Positions 8,518 through 17,156 of a stretch of DNA of 56,735 nt are shown here, one piece after another. The position numbers and the translations under genes were made by a program. The stretch comes from CAG-841 sp963614875. GTDB taxonomy: Bacteria; Bacillota; Clostridia; Oscillospirales; CAG-272. The stretch's first letter is position 1. Every line of letters begins with the position of its first letter. The stretch covers positions 1-56,735 of the forward strand of contig CAVEFC010000005.1 of assembly GCA_963614875.1 (NCBI GenBank), written 5' to 3'. The notes beneath the pieces were generated by a model. The model searched no databases, was not told where the DNA came from, and saw only the letters and a list, made by a program, of their open reading frames with translations.

Positions 8518-9294
8518 GTGCAGGATATACTTACGATAAAAGATTTGCGAAAGGATTTTGACGGGCTCGGCGTGCTTTCGGGAATATCGCTTTCCGTAAA
8601 AAAGGGAGAGGTGGTTTCGGTTATAGGCTCATCCGGAAGCGGAAAATCGACGCTTCTGCGCTGTGCCACGATGCTTGAAAAAGTATCGGGCGGTTCGATA
8701 TGCTACAAGGGCGATATGATGGCGTGGGAGGACGAAAACGGGAAAGTGGTTTACGCTTCAAAGGATAAGCTTGCGAAAATCCGTTCGTACTTCGGGCTTG
8801 TGTTTCAGAGCTTCAATCTGTTTCCGCATATGACGGTGCTTAAAAACATAACCGCGGCGCCTGTGTCGGTGATGAAAATGCCGAAGGAGCAAGCCGAATC
8901 CGAAGCGATGGCGCTCCTTGCGAAAATGGGACTTGAAGATAAAGCCGGAGAATATCCGTGCAGGCTTTCGGGCGGACAGCAGCAGCGTGTGTCTATCGCG
9001 CGCGCACTTATATGCAAGCCCGAGATACTGTTTTTTGACGAGCCGACCTCCGCGCTCGATCCGGAGCTTACGTCGGGAATTCTCAGAGTAATAAAGGATC
9101 TTGCCGCCGAAAAAATGACGATGGTTATAGTTACGCACGAAATGAACTTCGCCCGTGACGTTTCGGACAGAATAATATTTATGAACGACGGCGTGATAGC
9201 CGCTGAGGGCTCGCCCGAGGAGCTTTTCAGAAACACGGAAAACGAAAGATTAAAGAAATTTCTCTCCTCCTTTTACAGTGGGGAAAACGGATAA
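8518..9294 (+). CDS. Amino acid ABC transporter, ATP-binding protein
   Basis: GlnQ/HisP-type ATPase, 258 residues, which energises the permease upstream. It carries Walker A GSSGSGKST, the Q-loop in VFQSFNLFPH, signature LSGGQQQR, Walker B ILFFDEPTSALDP and the switch His in VTHEM. The start is GTG, placed 1 base after the permease stop, with GAGGTG overlapping the end of that gene as ribosome binding site. An insert of about 15 residues between Walker A and the Q-loop (AWEDENGKVVYASKD) is longer than in most relatives. Confidence 0.94.
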   Translation: MQDILTIKDLRKDFDGLGVLSGISLSVKKGEVVSVIGSSGSGKSTLLRCATMLEKVSGGSICYKGDMMAWEDENGKVVYASKDKLAKIRSYFGLVFQSFNLFPHMTVLKNITAAPVSVMKMPKEQAESEAMALLAKMGLEDKAGEYPCRLSGGQQQRVSIARALICKPEILFFDEPTSALDPELTSGILRVIKDLAAEKMTMVIVTHEMNFARDVSDRIIFMNDGVIAAEGSPEELFRNTENERLKKFLSSFYSGENG

Positions 9295-9302
9295 AAAACG
9301 AA

Positions 9303-9340
9303 AAAAATCGGCGTCCGCTCTGTTGCGGACGCCGATTTTT
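9303..9340. terminator. Bidirectional rho-independent terminator
   Basis: A perfect 16-pair stem (9303-9318 with 9325-9340) has A-tracts and T-tracts on both sides. It ends the ABC transporter from the left and the P-II/DUF1538 set from the right. Confidence 0.93.
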
Positions 9341-9344
9341 ATAT

Positions 9345-9680
9345 TCAGTCTTTTTTCTTTTGAAAGGGCGGTATGCCGATAACCTTATCCACGGGTATTG
9401 AAAAGGCAATGCCCTGACCGGGAGTATCAAGTCCCACCTTCTGATAAACGGCGTGCATTATATTGTCCTTTATTTCGTTTCGCACAAGGATTACAACGAT
9501 TTCCTTTTCGGGCTGGATCGTTATTCCGAACAGCTTTTCGGATTCGGAATTTGCCGTGCCGCGAGCGTGGATTATTGTTCCTCCGCGGGCGCCGAATTCC
9601 TTTGCCGCGTCCATTACGGCGTCGCCGAAGCCTGAGTTTACAACGCACATAATTGCCTGACAATCAGTTAATATATCCAT
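9345..9680 (-). CDS. P-II family signalling protein, second copy
   Basis: The ATG at 9680 follows AAGGAG and gives 111 residues; the longer frame overlaps the upstream gene. The pattern GARGGTIIHARGTA followed by FGITIQPEKEIVVILV is the P-II ferredoxin-like fold with a short T-loop, lacking the Tyr-bearing T-loop of GlnB. The C-terminal part GIAFSIPVDKVIGI is the usual ligand-facing strand. P-II proteins sense nucleotides or small metabolites and bind membrane transporters. It is the third gene behind the DUF1538 membrane protein and a first P-II-like gene, which suggests that it gates or senses that protein. The ligand is unknown. Confidence 0.8.
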   Translation of the reverse strand: MDILTDCQAIMCVVNSGFGDAVMDAAKEFGARGGTIIHARGTANSESEKLFGITIQPEKEIVVILVRNEIKDNIMHAVYQKVGLDTPGQGIAFSIPVDKVIGIPPFQKKKD

Positions 9681-9693
9681 TTTTATTCTCCTT

Positions 9694-10098
9694 TCATCTG
9701 TTGTTGCTGAGAAAACGGTATATGGCAACGCCGATTACGCTTGACATCGAAACCGTAAAGGCAATACCTTTTCCGTTTTTTATGGTGTGAAATTTTTCAT
9801 CGAGAAATTTGAGAACCGTATCTTCATTGTCTTCGCGTATAACGCTCATTATAAGCGCTTTGTTTTTTTCCGAAAGTCCGAGCATACGAAGCATTTCTTC
9901 GCTTGCCGTGCCGCGAGCGGCGGCGGAAAGCTGCATATTCACTTCAAAGCCCTGAAGAAGCGCCGTATAAAGCTCCGCTTTTTCACGGTTGACTATTGTG
10001 AAAAGAAGCTTGAGCTTGGGCGGGGCGAGCTGCTTTTGCGCCGAGACTTTCTTTGCGGCGTTTTGCTTTTTTTGTTTTGTGGTTTCTTTTTCGCTCAT
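9694..10098 (-). CDS. P-II family signalling protein with basic N-terminal extension
   Basis: 134 residues. The first 27 are rich in Lys, Gln and Ala and look disordered. The rest, starting PKLKLLFTIVNREKAELYT, is P-II-like, with ARGTASEEMLRMLG in place of the usual T-loop region and GKGIAFTVSMSSVIG matching the last strand of the neighbouring copy. GGAGG lies 8 bases before the ATG. Its stop lies 13 bases upstream of the second copy's start, and its start follows the DUF1538 stop by 13 bases. Two different P-II paralogues in one transcript may form mixed trimers; that is inference. Confidence 0.75.
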   Translation of the reverse strand: MSEKETTKQKKQNAAKKVSAQKQLAPPKLKLLFTIVNREKAELYTALLQGFEVNMQLSAAARGTASEEMLRMLGLSEKNKALIMSVIREDNEDTVLKFLDEKFHTIKNGKGIAFTVSMSSVIGVAIYRFLSNNR

Positions 10099-10111
10099 TT
10101 CAAAAGCCTCC

Positions 10112-11638
10112 TTACATAAAGTTTATTATCTGCTCGTCGTCTGCTTCGAGAATACGCTTCATTGCTATCTTCTGCTTTACTTTTCTTGTTATTATCGCTT
10201 TGAAGCCGAGAAGCTGAATCGTTATAAGCGGTGTCATTGCAACCATTGCGACAATTCCGAAAGCGTTTGACATTATTTTGCCTTCGCCGCCGATGATACA
10301 GCACACACCGACCGCAAAGGGAAGTATAAAGCTTGACGTAAGCGGTCCGCTCGCAACGCCGCCGGAGTCGAATGCGATAGCCGTATAAAGTCCGGGAACA
10401 AAGAACGAAAGCCCGAGCGAAATGAAATATCCGGGAATGAGATAATAAAGTATATTGAAATCAAAAATGATACGCAGCATCGAAAGTCCTATCGAAATTC
10501 CGACGCCGACGGAAAGGGCGATCATCATTGACGTTTTGCTTACCGTTCCGCCGGTTATTTCTTCAACCTGCTTGTTGAGAACGTGTACGGCAGGCTCCGC
10601 AAGAACGACAACCGTGCCGAGTATAAATCCGAAAACGACTATCATCCACGGCGCTCCTGACGCAAGCTCCGTACCCATTTTATAGCCTATTGGCATAAAG
10701 CCTACGTTTACCGCGGTAAGAAAAACAACAAGTCCCACCACGGTGTACGCAATGCCTATGAGTATCTGAAACAGCTTTTTCTTCGGAAGCTTTAAGAACA
10801 TTACCTGAAGAATGAAGAAGAATATCGCTATAAGACCTATCGCCACCATAACTTCCTTGGCTACGGAAAGAAGCGTAGGGAAGAGATTTTTCCCGAGGTG
10901 AGAATCCATTGAGTAATCCGGAAGCTGATAAGTAAGCTCGCCGTCGGCAAATATGCCGAGCGCTATTACGGCAAGTATCGGCCCGACAGAGCACATCGCT
11001 ATAAGACCGAAGCTGTTTTCTTCAACATTTCTGCCGCCGAGCGTTATTGCTATGCCCACGCCGAGCGCCATTATAAACGGTACGGTTATCGGGCCCGTCG
11101 TAACGCCGCCCGAGTCAAAGGCGAGCGCAAGAAAATCCTCTTTTCCGTTTATTACGATGAGCGCCGTAAGCGCAAACAGCACCATATAGAAAAACATCAG
11201 AATTGAGGACAGGGGTTTGCGGAAAATTATTTTGAGTACGGATATAAGAAGAAATATTCCGACTCCGATGCCGACCGATACCGTGAGCGCGGTGGGATTT
11301 ATTATATCCTTTACCTGCGACGCGAGCACCGTAAGGTCAGGCTCGGCAACTGTTATCAGCACGCCCATTGCAAAGCATACCGAAAGCAAAAGTGAAATTT
11401 TTTTGGTTTTGGTCAGTCCCGCGCCGATATGCTCTCCCATAGGAGTCATGGCGAGATCCGCGCCGAGATTGAAAAGCGCTATGCCTATTATAAGCATAAG
11501 CGACGAAATAAGAAAAACGACGATCTCTTTTGATGTGAAATTAACGAGTGGAGTTAAATTCAGAATAAAGACTATTGCCGTTACGGGAAGAACAGAGGTA
11601 AGCGCTTCGCCGATTTTTTTACTGAGCGCTTTGAGCAA
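10112..11638 (-). CDS. DUF1538 membrane protein (two-repeat transporter-like)
   Basis: 508 residues, about 12-14 membrane helices. The protein is an internal duplication: each half contains an MPxG stretch, a VAEPDLTVL or LAEPAVHVL segment, then AFDSGGVTTGPIT in the first half and AFDSGGVASGPLT in the second, each followed by a GG-containing helix and a FGxVAM segment. This is the DUF1538 family, which other genomes also place beside P-II genes. The likely role is transport of a small solute, with repeated Asp/Ser/Gly motifs as substrate site; the solute is not known. The start is TTG at 11638 with GGAGG 9 bases upstream. Confidence 0.85.
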   Translation of the reverse strand: MLKALSKKIGEALTSVLPVTAIVFILNLTPLVNFTSKEIVVFLISSLMLIIGIALFNLGADLAMTPMGEHIGAGLTKTKKISLLLSVCFAMGVLITVAEPDLTVLASQVKDIINPTALTVSVGIGVGIFLLISVLKIIFRKPLSSILMFFYMVLFALTALIVINGKEDFLALAFDSGGVTTGPITVPFIMALGVGIAITLGGRNVEENSFGLIAMCSVGPILAVIALGIFADGELTYQLPDYSMDSHLGKNLFPTLLSVAKEVMVAIGLIAIFFFILQVMFLKLPKKKLFQILIGIAYTVVGLVVFLTAVNVGFMPIGYKMGTELASGAPWMIVVFGFILGTVVVLAEPAVHVLNKQVEEITGGTVSKTSMMIALSVGVGISIGLSMLRIIFDFNILYYLIPGYFISLGLSFFVPGLYTAIAFDSGGVASGPLTSSFILPFAVGVCCIIGGEGKIMSNAFGIVAMVAMTPLITIQLLGFKAIITRKVKQKIAMKRILEADDEQIINFM

Positions 11639-11675
11639 ATTATATCGCCTCCTTCAATCGCTATATAACATATCT

Positions 11676-11704
11676 ATAATACCATATAAGAATATTCAAG
11701 TCAA
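11676..11704 (-). promoter_or_regulatory. Sigma-A promoter of the DUF1538/P-II operon
   Basis: On the minus strand TTGACT (11704-11699), 17 bases, TATTAT (11681-11676), about 37 bases before the TTG start. Confidence 0.75.
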
Positions 11705-11758
11705 TTAAATTTTTATTAACAAAAAGCATTTGTTGTATGCAATTTCCGAAAAATGACC

Positions 11759-11786
11759 AAAAAAACGCCCGCATTTTAAGCGGGCG
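11759..11786 (-). terminator. Rho-independent terminator
   Basis: Stem 11780-11786 with 11766-11772 and a seven-base loop, followed on the minus strand by seven T. It closes the four-gene operon that ends with the zinc-ribbon membrane protein. Confidence 0.88.
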
Positions 11787-11812
11787 CAGAAAAATTTGTT
11801 TGAAATATATCA

Positions 11813-12511
11813 TTACAGGAAAAACTTTTTTTCCAGCTTTTCGCAGAGCGCTTTGTTCTTCCCGATGAGAAACATAGCCACGGCAAGAAGAATAAATGTA
11901 ACCGCAGGATAGAATGACCACGCGAATCTGTCCCGAACGCCGAAGGTCGTGTTTATCAGAAATTCAATGAGAACGCAGAAAAGTCCGAGAAATATTACGG
12001 AGATCGACGCTGCTGTAAGCGACGATATTTTATTTTCTTTTTTCAGAAGCGATATGACAGCTATAAATACCGCAAGCACCGTGACTATCGGCAGGGCAAA
12101 CGTCAGAAACCATTTTCCGCCGGTTTTCAGCTCTATAAAAAACAGAAATCCGAGAATATCGGCAGCCATAAGCACAATGCACACTGCTCCGTGCTTTGAA
12201 AGAAGTATCGGGAAAACAATCATCAGATAAAGGAATAAAAGCGCGCCCATAACGTATGACGACCACGTTATCGTGCGGTTTATTGTGTAATCGCAAAGCG
12301 TTGTAAGAAAGTCCGGAAGGAGAAGAACAAGCGTTATAAGCGAAACCACCGTGCTTTTCTTTATGTGCTGTTTGGGCGTGGGCGAATAAACGGGATACGA
12401 ATGGATATGTTCGCCCTCCGTTTCGCGCGGATTTATTACCTCGGTGCCGCAGAGTGGGCATTTTTTTGCGCCCTTTTCAAGCTCGACACCGCAATTTACG
12501 CAGTAGGACAT
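11813..12511 (-). CDS. Zinc-ribbon membrane protein, DUF6320-like
   Basis: 232 residues. The N-terminus is a small zinc ribbon with two CxxC knuckles (YCVNCG and KCPLCG). A hydrophilic linker follows, then about six membrane helices running to the end, the last followed by a short basic tail. The architecture matches proteins labelled DUF6320, whose function is unknown. It starts 4 bases after the acyltransferase stop and is the last gene before a terminator. Zinc ribbons on membrane proteins often mediate contacts with partners, so it may hold the acyltransferase at the membrane; that is inference. Confidence 0.65.
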   Translation of the reverse strand: MSYCVNCGVELEKGAKKCPLCGTEVINPRETEGEHIHSYPVYSPTPKQHIKKSTVVSLITLVLLLPDFLTTLCDYTINRTITWSSYVMGALLFLYLMIVFPILLSKHGAVCIVLMAADILGFLFFIELKTGGKWFLTFALPIVTVLAVFIAVISLLKKENKISSLTAASISVIFLGLFCVLIEFLINTTFGVRDRFAWSFYPAVTFILLAVAMFLIGKNKALCEKLEKKFFL

Positions 12512-12515
12512 TTTT

Positions 12516-13805
12516 TTATTCTGACTCCTTTTCGTTGTTTTCTATCTTTACGTGTACTCCCGAGCGCACAAGCGCCGTAAAAAAGCGTCGTTCAAGCTCA
12601 TGGTCGCATATGTTGCTTGTGAATGTAAAGCGAAGCTTGTCTTTGTATGATATTGCCGAGCAATTGTATGCCGTATCCGCAAGGATCCCTAGCACGAATT
12701 CAAGGCTTTCAACATATTGCGAAAGCTCGTCGGGCAGAGGCTGATTTCCGAGATTTGATATATTCATACACGAAAATCTTTCTCCGACGCTGTTATATAC
12801 CGCTTTCATAACAAGATTTTTTACGGTGAGCGGAACTATTTTGAGAAATATTGATTTTTCGGGGCGCACATTTGCCGTAAAGCTTGCCTGAAGCTCTTTT
12901 TTTGTTATTTTAAGCCCCATCTGATGTCGGATCGCTTCAACGGTTTCCTCCATCGTGTAATCGCCCATACGCGGATCTATGCCGACGTTTACATACATGG
13001 CAAAATTACGGACGGTTTTTGAAGGGAAGTGCTTTCGCAGATTGACGGGAATAAGCACCTTTACGGGCTTTTGCTTTGCGGGATTTTTGGTATTTTCGCG
13101 CTGAATATCCGCTACGCACATAACCATAAGCGCGGCAAGATAATTTGTAAGCGTGGCTTTGTATTTCTTTGCCTGTGCGAGCACCTGCGGAAGATCGATT
13201 ATTCCGGTGGTGATATTCAGATAGCCGTCCGGCTCTTTTTTTCCGGTGAGGTGATATGCAGGCTCTTCTTTTCTTGAAGAGATGGTGTTTCCTTCGTAAC
13301 GGAGAAAGCTGTCCTCTATTTCTTCGGGCGACGGTTCTTCGTCGCGCGAAAGAATACCGCATTCGGCGGGAACGGTTATACCGTAGCGCTGTTCGGCGTA
13401 TTCGGCGATAAGCGTTTTAAGAAAGACCATAGCGCCGGAGCCGTCCGTCAGAGCGTGGAAAAATTCAACTGCTATGCGGTTTTTATAATACATCACGCGG
13501 AAGGCGCAGGTGCGCGCCTCCTTCGGCGTCATACGGCGACAGGGAAAGGGCGTATCGCGGATAACCTCCGGAACGCTGTCTATTTCCTCAAGATAATACC
13601 AGAAAACGCCGCGGCGCAGCCTTACGGCTATCGACGGAAATCTTGCCGCCGTAACCCTGAGCGCCGATCCGAGTATTTCGGGATCTATTTCATCCTTCAT
13701 CGTTGCCGCGACTCTGAAAACGTTGCTCCATTTTCTTCTTCGTGCGGCGGGATAAATTTTTGCCGCGTTGTCGAGGCGCAGCCAGTTAGGTTTGCGGGGT
13801 GCCAC
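12516..13805 (-). CDS. Condensation-fold acyltransferase (alcohol acetyltransferase-like)
   Basis: 429 residues with the chloramphenicol-acetyltransferase/condensation fold. The catalytic motif reads FHALTDG (His117, Asp121), so the second His of HHxxxDG is kept and the first is Phe. The C-terminal half has NLRKHFPSKTVRNFAMYVN, which corresponds to the DFGWG/NLR bridge region of WS/DGAT and PapA-like enzymes. It should join an acyl group from a CoA or carrier thioester to an alcohol or amine. The start is GTG with CGGAGG 6 bases upstream, overlapping the esterase gene by 20 bases, so the pair is translationally coupled. Confidence 0.72.
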   Translation of the reverse strand: MAPRKPNWLRLDNAAKIYPAARRRKWSNVFRVAATMKDEIDPEILGSALRVTAARFPSIAVRLRRGVFWYYLEEIDSVPEVIRDTPFPCRRMTPKEARTCAFRVMYYKNRIAVEFFHALTDGSGAMVFLKTLIAEYAEQRYGITVPAECGILSRDEEPSPEEIEDSFLRYEGNTISSRKEEPAYHLTGKKEPDGYLNITTGIIDLPQVLAQAKKYKATLTNYLAALMVMCVADIQRENTKNPAKQKPVKVLIPVNLRKHFPSKTVRNFAMYVNVGIDPRMGDYTMEETVEAIRHQMGLKITKKELQASFTANVRPEKSIFLKIVPLTVKNLVMKAVYNSVGERFSCMNISNLGNQPLPDELSQYVESLEFVLGILADTAYNCSAISYKDKLRFTFTSNICDHELERRFFTALVRSGVHVKIENNEKESE

Positions 13806-14688
13806 TTGTAACCTCCGAAATAAAGCCGCAGGCTTCCTTGAGGTCTGCTTCGGCTTCTTTTACACCGAAAAGCATATACGCGTGCCACATATCCTCGCGT
13901 ATCGTAAGCGAGGAGGAGCAGCCGCACGCTATGAGTCTGTTATACATATTCATCGAATCGTCGAGAAGAATTTCGTCCGAGCCGACATATATTTTTGAAG
14001 GCGCAAGCCCCGAAAGATCGGCGAAAAGCGGAGAAACGTGCGGATCCTTGCAGTCCGACGAATACATATCCGCCTGTTCGCGCAGGCGCGCCGTCGTAAG
14101 CGACGGATCGTTTTCGGCGTTTGTCGTGTGGGAAGCGCCGGAAAGCGTGAGATCCGTCCATGGCGAAATCGCAACTATACATCCGGGCTGAGATTTGCCG
14201 AGCTCTCTGAGCTTTACCGCAAGCGAAAAGCAGAGTCCGCCCCCGGCGGATTCTCCGCAGAAAGCGATATTTTCGGGCTTGTAGCCGAGCGTGAGAAGAT
14301 AGTCGTAGGCTTTCATCGCGTCGTCGAGCGCCGCAGGGAAAGGATACTCCGGAGCGAGCCTGTACGCAACGCAAAGCACGGGAGTGCCGGTATGCGCGGC
14401 GAGAACCGTTCCGAAGCCTTTGCAGTATCTGAGTCCGCCCGTAACATAGCCGCCGCCGTGCAGATAAAGCACTGCACCGGCAGACTTTTTGTCGCCGTTT
14501 GGCGTTATGAGCATAGATTTGAAATCGCCGAAATCGACTTCCTGTTCGGTGACGTCCGCGTCATAGGGACGGAGCATAAGCTCGCCCATTTTGTCCTGTG
14601 CCGCGCGGGTTATCCCGACGGGGCAGGAATTTGTTATCGGACGAAGCAGTCGTATCTGCGCTTTGAGTAATGTTGTTGCAAGTTCCAT
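13786..14688 (-). CDS. Alpha/beta hydrolase, hormone-sensitive-lipase (HSL) type esterase
   Basis: The HSL-family oxyanion motif HGGGYVTGG begins near residue 77 and the nucleophile elbow GESAGGG has Ser147; a late MWHAYML segment supplies the likely catalytic His. These enzymes cleave carboxyl esters. The ATG at 14688 lies 4 bases after the stop of the upstream membrane-protein gene; a TTG at 14712 would extend it into that gene. The gene overlaps the acyltransferase start. An esterase coupled to an acyltransferase suggests making and breaking the same ester, or trimming its acyl donor. Confidence 0.82.
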   Translation of the reverse strand: MELATTLLKAQIRLLRPITNSCPVGITRAAQDKMGELMLRPYDADVTEQEVDFGDFKSMLITPNGDKKSAGAVLYLHGGGYVTGGLRYCKGFGTVLAAHTGTPVLCVAYRLAPEYPFPAALDDAMKAYDYLLTLGYKPENIAFCGESAGGGLCFSLAVKLRELGKSQPGCIVAISPWTDLTLSGASHTTNAENDPSLTTARLREQADMYSSDCKDPHVSPLFADLSGLAPSKIYVGSDEILLDDSMNMYNRLIACGCSSSLTIREDMWHAYMLFGVKEAEADLKEACGFISEVTSGTPQT

Positions 14689-14692
14689 AAAT

Positions 14693-15544
14693 TCAGATAA
14701 GTTTCTTCGCAATGATCGCTATGAGAAGCTCGCCTATAAGAGCGGAGGCGACGTTTGCCGTCACGGCGTAAACAATGCGTTTCCACAGCCTTTCTTTTTT
14801 CATTATTATAATGTAAGCTATCGCTTCGATTATCGTTACCAGTATTTCCGCGCCGATAAACGCGGGAATCGCGTTAAAATATGCCGCCTGCTCGCACCAT
14901 ACGAGAACCGCCGCAAGACCGAGCTGCGTTACGAAATTTACGATAAGAACGGGCACAATATACTTTTTTATCGACAGACGGAAAGCCAGAAGCAATAAAA
15001 CCTCAATAATCACGGTTGGGATAAAGGTTTTTGCAAATTGCAGAAAATAGTGTCCCGCGAGTGTCTGCTCCGCCGTCACGGTCATATCGGCAAAGTCAAG
15101 GGAAAACGACTGCTGATACATCGTTTTATTGACGACGCCCGAAACCTTTACAATTCCGCTTTCGGTGACGATTATAATTCTGAACCTGTCCGGCGTGCCG
15201 AAATAGCTGAAACGGCTTGAGCCGTTGCTGTCCGGAACGACAGTGCCGAAAAGCGGAACGTACGTTCCGTGAGCGAGGGCGGGATACCATGTTCCGTCCG
15301 TGTATTCGCTTAAGGTTTTATACATTTCGGGATTGAGCGCCGCGATTGTCGATTCGCTCAGATTTTCGTATTCGGAGTCATAATTCACAAGCAGATCGAG
15401 ATAATATTTTTCGCCGACGGTGCCGTTTGTGTTTATCGTTATCGAAGGCTTTGGCCCCATATCCGCCGAAACGTTTACGGCGAAAAGCATCAGAACCGAT
15501 ACACACACGATAAAAAGAATACATACCTTGAAAGTTTTTTTCAT
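14693..15544 (-). CDS. Membrane protein with extracellular domain, function unknown
   Basis: 283 residues. A cleavable-looking signal peptide ends near VSADMGPKPS (about residue 27). Roughly 130 extracellular residues follow, rich in Ser, Thr, Tyr and Asn, then four membrane helices from about residue 165. ADMGPKPS right after the signal peptide is a motif I recall from unnamed clostridial membrane proteins. AAAGGAG precedes the ATG. It is the first gene of the esterase/acyltransferase set, and its stop sits 4 bases before the esterase start. No enzymatic motif is visible. Confidence 0.6.
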   Translation of the reverse strand: MKKTFKVCILFIVCVSVLMLFAVNVSADMGPKPSITINTNGTVGEKYYLDLLVNYDSEYENLSESTIAALNPEMYKTLSEYTDGTWYPALAHGTYVPLFGTVVPDSNGSSRFSYFGTPDRFRIIIVTESGIVKVSGVVNKTMYQQSFSLDFADMTVTAEQTLAGHYFLQFAKTFIPTVIIEVLLLLAFRLSIKKYIVPVLIVNFVTQLGLAAVLVWCEQAAYFNAIPAFIGAEILVTIIEAIAYIIIMKKERLWKRIVYAVTANVASALIGELLIAIIAKKLI

Positions 15545-15622
15545 AAAAATACTCCTTTGAGCGTTGTTTGCTTATTTGTCGTATGAAAGATTAAAAAACC
15601 TCGCGGTATTGCGGAATTTTTT

Positions 15623-16560
15623 TCAGAAAAGTTTTTTTGCCGCGTCAGAAAGAGATACGCGGTCAAAATACGGAAGAACGAAATTGTCGTGCAGTGTCCA
15701 CGTTTCCGTGTGGACGATCTTCTCGCCTTTTTTAATCGTGCTTACAGGCGAAAGCGTTTCGGCTTCCGCAAAGGCTGAGCAAAGATAAAATTCAGTTGAA
15801 GCATTGAAATCGGGATATACGGCGGAATTATCGACGTCGTATTCCTTTACAAGCGCCTGACCGTGATTTACATACGCTATTTTTCCCGTTGCGCGACCTA
15901 CGCCCACCTTCAGCGGCTCGGAGGCTTTGGGATCCTGACGCGCGGCGATCAGATCTTTTCCGAAATACAGGCGTTTATCCGTCATATCGGTGTAGGGCCA
16001 GAGAATTATATTGCGGTTGGGCAAAAGTCCCGTCTGCTCTGCGGAAAGAGGAACTATAACCGTTCCGCCGGCGTCCATTACGGACAGCGACCACGCAGAA
16101 CCCGTGACGGCTTCCTTTTTGGTGTTCGTTATTGTATGGGTTATTGTGAGCTTCGGCTCGGTTTCATCCATTTCCACAAGGATTGAAAGCTGAAGCCCCG
16201 TTTTGTCCTGTTGCTGAGGAATGAACTCCGCTCCGCACGTCCGCGTTGTGTAAACAACCTTTTCATTGTCGGGATAATAGGTGTCGGGGAAAGCCTCGGG
16301 GCTCATCCAGAGGCGGTGACCGCCGTAGATATTCCACGTTTTTCCCTCGCCGTAGAGCTGAGAAACGTCCTGCGTCCTCTCNNNNNNNNNNTCCTCTCTC
16401 TGCCGATGTCCTCGAACATCATATTTTCTTTTCCGGCGCACGCGCATCTGATTATTCTCGGCCCCACGTCGACCGTGACGAGCACCTCTATCGCGCCGTT
16501 TGAAATCGAAAGGCATTTTCCGTAGTTTTTGTACGACGCTTCTTCTCTTATGCTTACCAT
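15623..16560 (-). CDS. DUF4380-like protein, interrupted by an assembly gap
   Basis: The start is ATG 16560 with AAGGGAG upstream. The N-terminal part (to the gap) contains VTVDVGPRIIRCA, and the part after it contains WNIYGGHRLWMSPEAF; both are hallmarks of DUF4380, a galactose-mutarotase-like beta-sandwich. The 10 Ns at 16382-16391 put the two parts in different frames. The 7-mer TCCTCTC is present on both sides of the Ns; merging the copies gives one open frame of about 306 codons reading GRERTQDVSQ across the join. So the gene is probably intact in the organism. The family is likely to bind or act on a carbohydrate; its reaction is not established. Confidence 0.72.
16382..16391. other. 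Assembly gap (10 N) flanked by duplicated 7-mer
   Basis: Ten N bases with TCCTCTC directly on both sides (16375-16381 and 16392-16398). The two contig ends probably overlap by those seven bases, so no sequence need be missing. Confidence 0.85.
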
Positions 16561-16585
16561 AGTATAAAATCTCCCTTCTGTATTT

Positions 16586-17041
16586 TCAGTTCTGTCCGCG
16601 AAGCTCTTCAAGCTCGCGCATAAAAGTATCAAGATCCTTGAACTCGCGATATACGGAAGCGAACCTGACATATGCGACCGGATCAAGATTTTTCAGCTTA
16701 TCCATCACAAGCACGCCTATGCTCTGGCTCGAAATCTCCCTTGAAAGAGAATTTTGAAGCTCCGCTTCTATATCGGAGGCGATCTCCTCCATCTGTTCCA
16801 TCGTTACGGGACGCTTGTGGCACGCTTTTATTATTCCCGAAAGGAGCTTGTTCTTATCGAAAAGCTCGCGGGTCTTGTCCTTTTTCACGACGAGAAGCGG
16901 CAACGTTTCGATTTTTTCGTACGTCGTGAAACGGTTCTGACAGGAAAGACATTCTCTCCTTCTGCGTATGCTTGAGCCTTCTTCGGAAGGGCGTGAGTCT
17001 ATAACCTTACTTTCGGTATAACCGCAAACAGGGCATTTCAA
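16586..17041 (-). CDS. nrdR: Transcriptional repressor NrdR
   Basis: 151 residues if the TTG at 17041 is used, which yields the canonical MKCPVCGY start; GGAGG lies 11 bases upstream. The frame extends to a TTG at 17059 that overlaps that site. The N-terminal zinc ribbon has CPVCG and CLSCQ, followed by the RRRR stretch that contacts DNA and then the ATP-cone (residues about 45-135, with LPLLVVKKDKTRE). NrdR senses ATP/dATP and represses ribonucleotide reductase genes. No nrd gene lies in this window. It is 25 bases before the DUF4380-like gene and may be cotranscribed with it. Confidence 0.96.
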   Translation of the reverse strand: MKCPVCGYTESKVIDSRPSEEGSSIRRRRECLSCQNRFTTYEKIETLPLLVVKKDKTRELFDKNKLLSGIIKACHKRPVTMEQMEEIASDIEAELQNSLSREISSQSIGVLVMDKLKNLDPVAYVRFASVYREFKDLDTFMRELEELRGQN

Positions 17042-17076
17042 AACGAAATACACCTCCAAATTATATTGATATTTAT

Positions 17077-17105
17077 ATTATATCACATCAAAATGAAAAT
17101 GTAAA
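17077..17105 (-). promoter_or_regulatory. Sigma-A promoter of nrdR
   Basis: Minus strand TTTACA (17105-17100), 17 bases, TATAAT (17082-17077) with TG at the extended -10 position. Confidence 0.78.
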
Positions 17106-17156
17106 TCATTTCTTTGAAAGTAAATAGGGCAAGCATAAGAGAATTTTTTCGGGAAG

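Noticed and set aside
15585..15622. Possible terminator between the DUF4380-like gene and the upstream gene of the four-gene set
   Set aside because: The stem is only three to four pairs long.
15623..16560. True frameshift or pseudogene in the DUF4380-like gene
   Set aside because: The frame change coincides with the Ns and the duplicated 7-mer; collapsing them restores one frame.
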